In this document: positions 4,629 to 5,340 of the stretch, one piece after another
Layout of the letters: the number at the start of each line of letters is the position of its first letter
Numbering within the stretch: the first letter of the stretch is position 1
Source of the DNA: an uncultured Allomuricauda sp.
GTDB lineage: Bacteria; Bacteroidota; Bacteroidia; Flavobacteriales; Flavobacteriaceae
NCBI GenBank assembly: GCA_937911965.1
Contig: CALDPL010000314.1
Coordinates: 1 to 5,340 of the forward strand
Reading direction: 5' to 3'
DNA: 5,340 nt
The notes under the pieces: model-generated
What the model was told of the DNA's origin: nothing
The model's input: the letters and a program-made list of their open reading frames with translations, nothing else
Database searches by the model: none
Program-made: the position numbers and the translations under genes

Positions 4629-5340
4629 TCAACCAAAGGAATTCCAGCCTTGGGCCTTAAGGGGGATCACGGCCCCGCCCCGGCCGATCAGTTGCGCCCC
4701 CTCACGTTTATCAGACATATGCCCGATCACGGTCAGGTTGGGATTTCCCTTGATCTTTGGAAAATCCTCTTGGGCCACAGTGAACAGGAGCTCGTAATCC
4801 TCTCCGCCGCTCAGGGCGATCATGCTGCTGTCCATCCCAAATTCCTCCGAGGTGGAGATCACCGAGGGATCCAGGGGAATCTTATCCTCGTAGAGCGTGC
4901 ATCCGACCTCCCCACTCTTGCAGAGGTGCAGGATTTCCGAGGAAAGCCCATCGCTGATATCGATCATGGCGGTGGGCCTGACTTCCAACTTTTTCAAAAG
5001 CTCCACGATATCCTTTCTGGCCTCCGGTTTCAATTGCCGTTCCACCAGGTAGGTGTAGGGCTGTAGGTCGGGCTGGTTGTTGGGGTTCACCTTAAAGACT
5101 TCCTTTTCCCGTTCCAGGACCTGCAGGCCGAGATAGGCGGCACCAAGATCGCCGCTCACCACCAAGAGTTCCCCGGGGCTGCTGCCGGAGCGGTAAACGA
5201 TATCCTTTTGATCGGCCATTCCCACTGCTGTCACACTGATTATCATCCCTTTTTGGGAGGAGGTGGTGTCCCCTCCCACCAGGTCCACCCCGTACGTTTT
5301 ACAGGCCAGGTTCACCCCGGAATCCGCTGCGGTCACGCCA
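4629..5340 (-). CDS. thiL: Thiamine-monophosphate kinase ThiL, C-terminal part (N-terminus outside window)
   Basis: ThiL phosphorylates thiamine monophosphate with ATP to make thiamine pyrophosphate, the last step of cofactor synthesis, in the cytoplasm. The frame runs from the right edge to TGA at 4629-4631. The GTG at 5334-5336 is internal: codons continue past the edge, and the visible 236 residues match the last two thirds of a roughly 345-residue enzyme, so about 110 residues including the N-terminal GDDAA nucleotide/Mg motif lie outside. Seen, numbered from that GTG codon: DLVGGDTTSS (18-27), VVSGDLGAAYLGLQVLERE (59-77), RQLKPEAR (100-107), AMIDISDGLSSE (123-134) and ALSGGEDYELLF (174-185), all signature ThiL/PurM-fold motifs, ending KAQGWNSFG. 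No defects. It converges on the zinc-ribbon gene, 122 bases apart. No thiamine riboswitch is visible, as its leader lies outside. Confidence 0.95.
   Translation of the reverse strand, partial: GVTAADSGVNLACKTYGVDLVGGDTTSSQKGMIISVTAVGMADQKDIVYRSGSSPGELLVVSGDLGAAYLGLQVLEREKEVFKVNPNNQPDLQPYTYLVERQLKPEARKDIVELLKKLEVRPTAMIDISDGLSSEILHLCKSGEVGCTLYEDKIPLDPSVISTSEEFGMDSSMIALSGGEDYELLFTVAQEDFPKIKGNPNLTVIGHMSDKREGAQLIGRGGAVIPLKAQGWNSFG

Noticed and set aside
4650..5066. 138-residue open frame antisense to thiL
   Set aside because: It is the reverse-strand shadow of well-conserved ThiL motifs.

Overview
The window reads as chromosomal DNA of a Bacteroidota bacterium, most likely a Flavobacteriaceae member of moderate GC content (Muricauda/Robiginitalea-like; this is inference from protein style, not a search). 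None of the visible start codons has a clear Shine-Dalgarno sequence, and the leaders are A/T-rich, as is usual in this phylum. The proteins are typical flavobacterial versions of their families.

Layout from left to right: (1) the 3' part of an AstE/AspA-type zinc carboxypeptidase-fold gene (+, cut by the left edge, ends 677). (2) A 365-base gap holding a 21-bp tandem repeat that resembles an IS21-family transposon end, followed by two strong GC-rich hairpins. (3) An Rpn/PD-(D/E)XK 'recombination-promoting nuclease / putative transposase' gene (+, 1043-1969) with in-frame 12-bp repeats and an abrupt AT-rich 3' segment, closed by a textbook intrinsic terminator (2059-2090). (4) A leader with a perfect 9-bp inverted repeat, then a complete M24B aminopeptidase P gene (+, 2373-3665). 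(5) A 57-codon single-pass membrane protein gene (+, 3750-3923) whose start codon can be folded into a hairpin. (6) An AT-rich, roughly 300-base regulatory-looking gap with a spaced direct repeat. (7) A 93-codon zinc-ribbon-like protein (+, 4225-4506). (8) Convergent with it, the C-terminal two thirds of thiamine-monophosphate kinase ThiL (-, 4629 to beyond the right edge).

The genes do not form one pathway. The aspartoacylase-like enzyme, aminopeptidase P and ThiL are housekeeping metabolism or peptide turnover. The Rpn gene and the IS-end-like repeat make 680-2090 look like the mobile or accessory part of the window. I found no CRISPR array, tRNA, rRNA, toxin-antitoxin pair or defence operon. 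The most interesting items are the IS21-end-like relic and paired hairpins beside the Rpn gene, the variant active-site motif of that nuclease, the unannotated-size membrane miniprotein, and the regulatory-looking repeats before the two small conserved genes.
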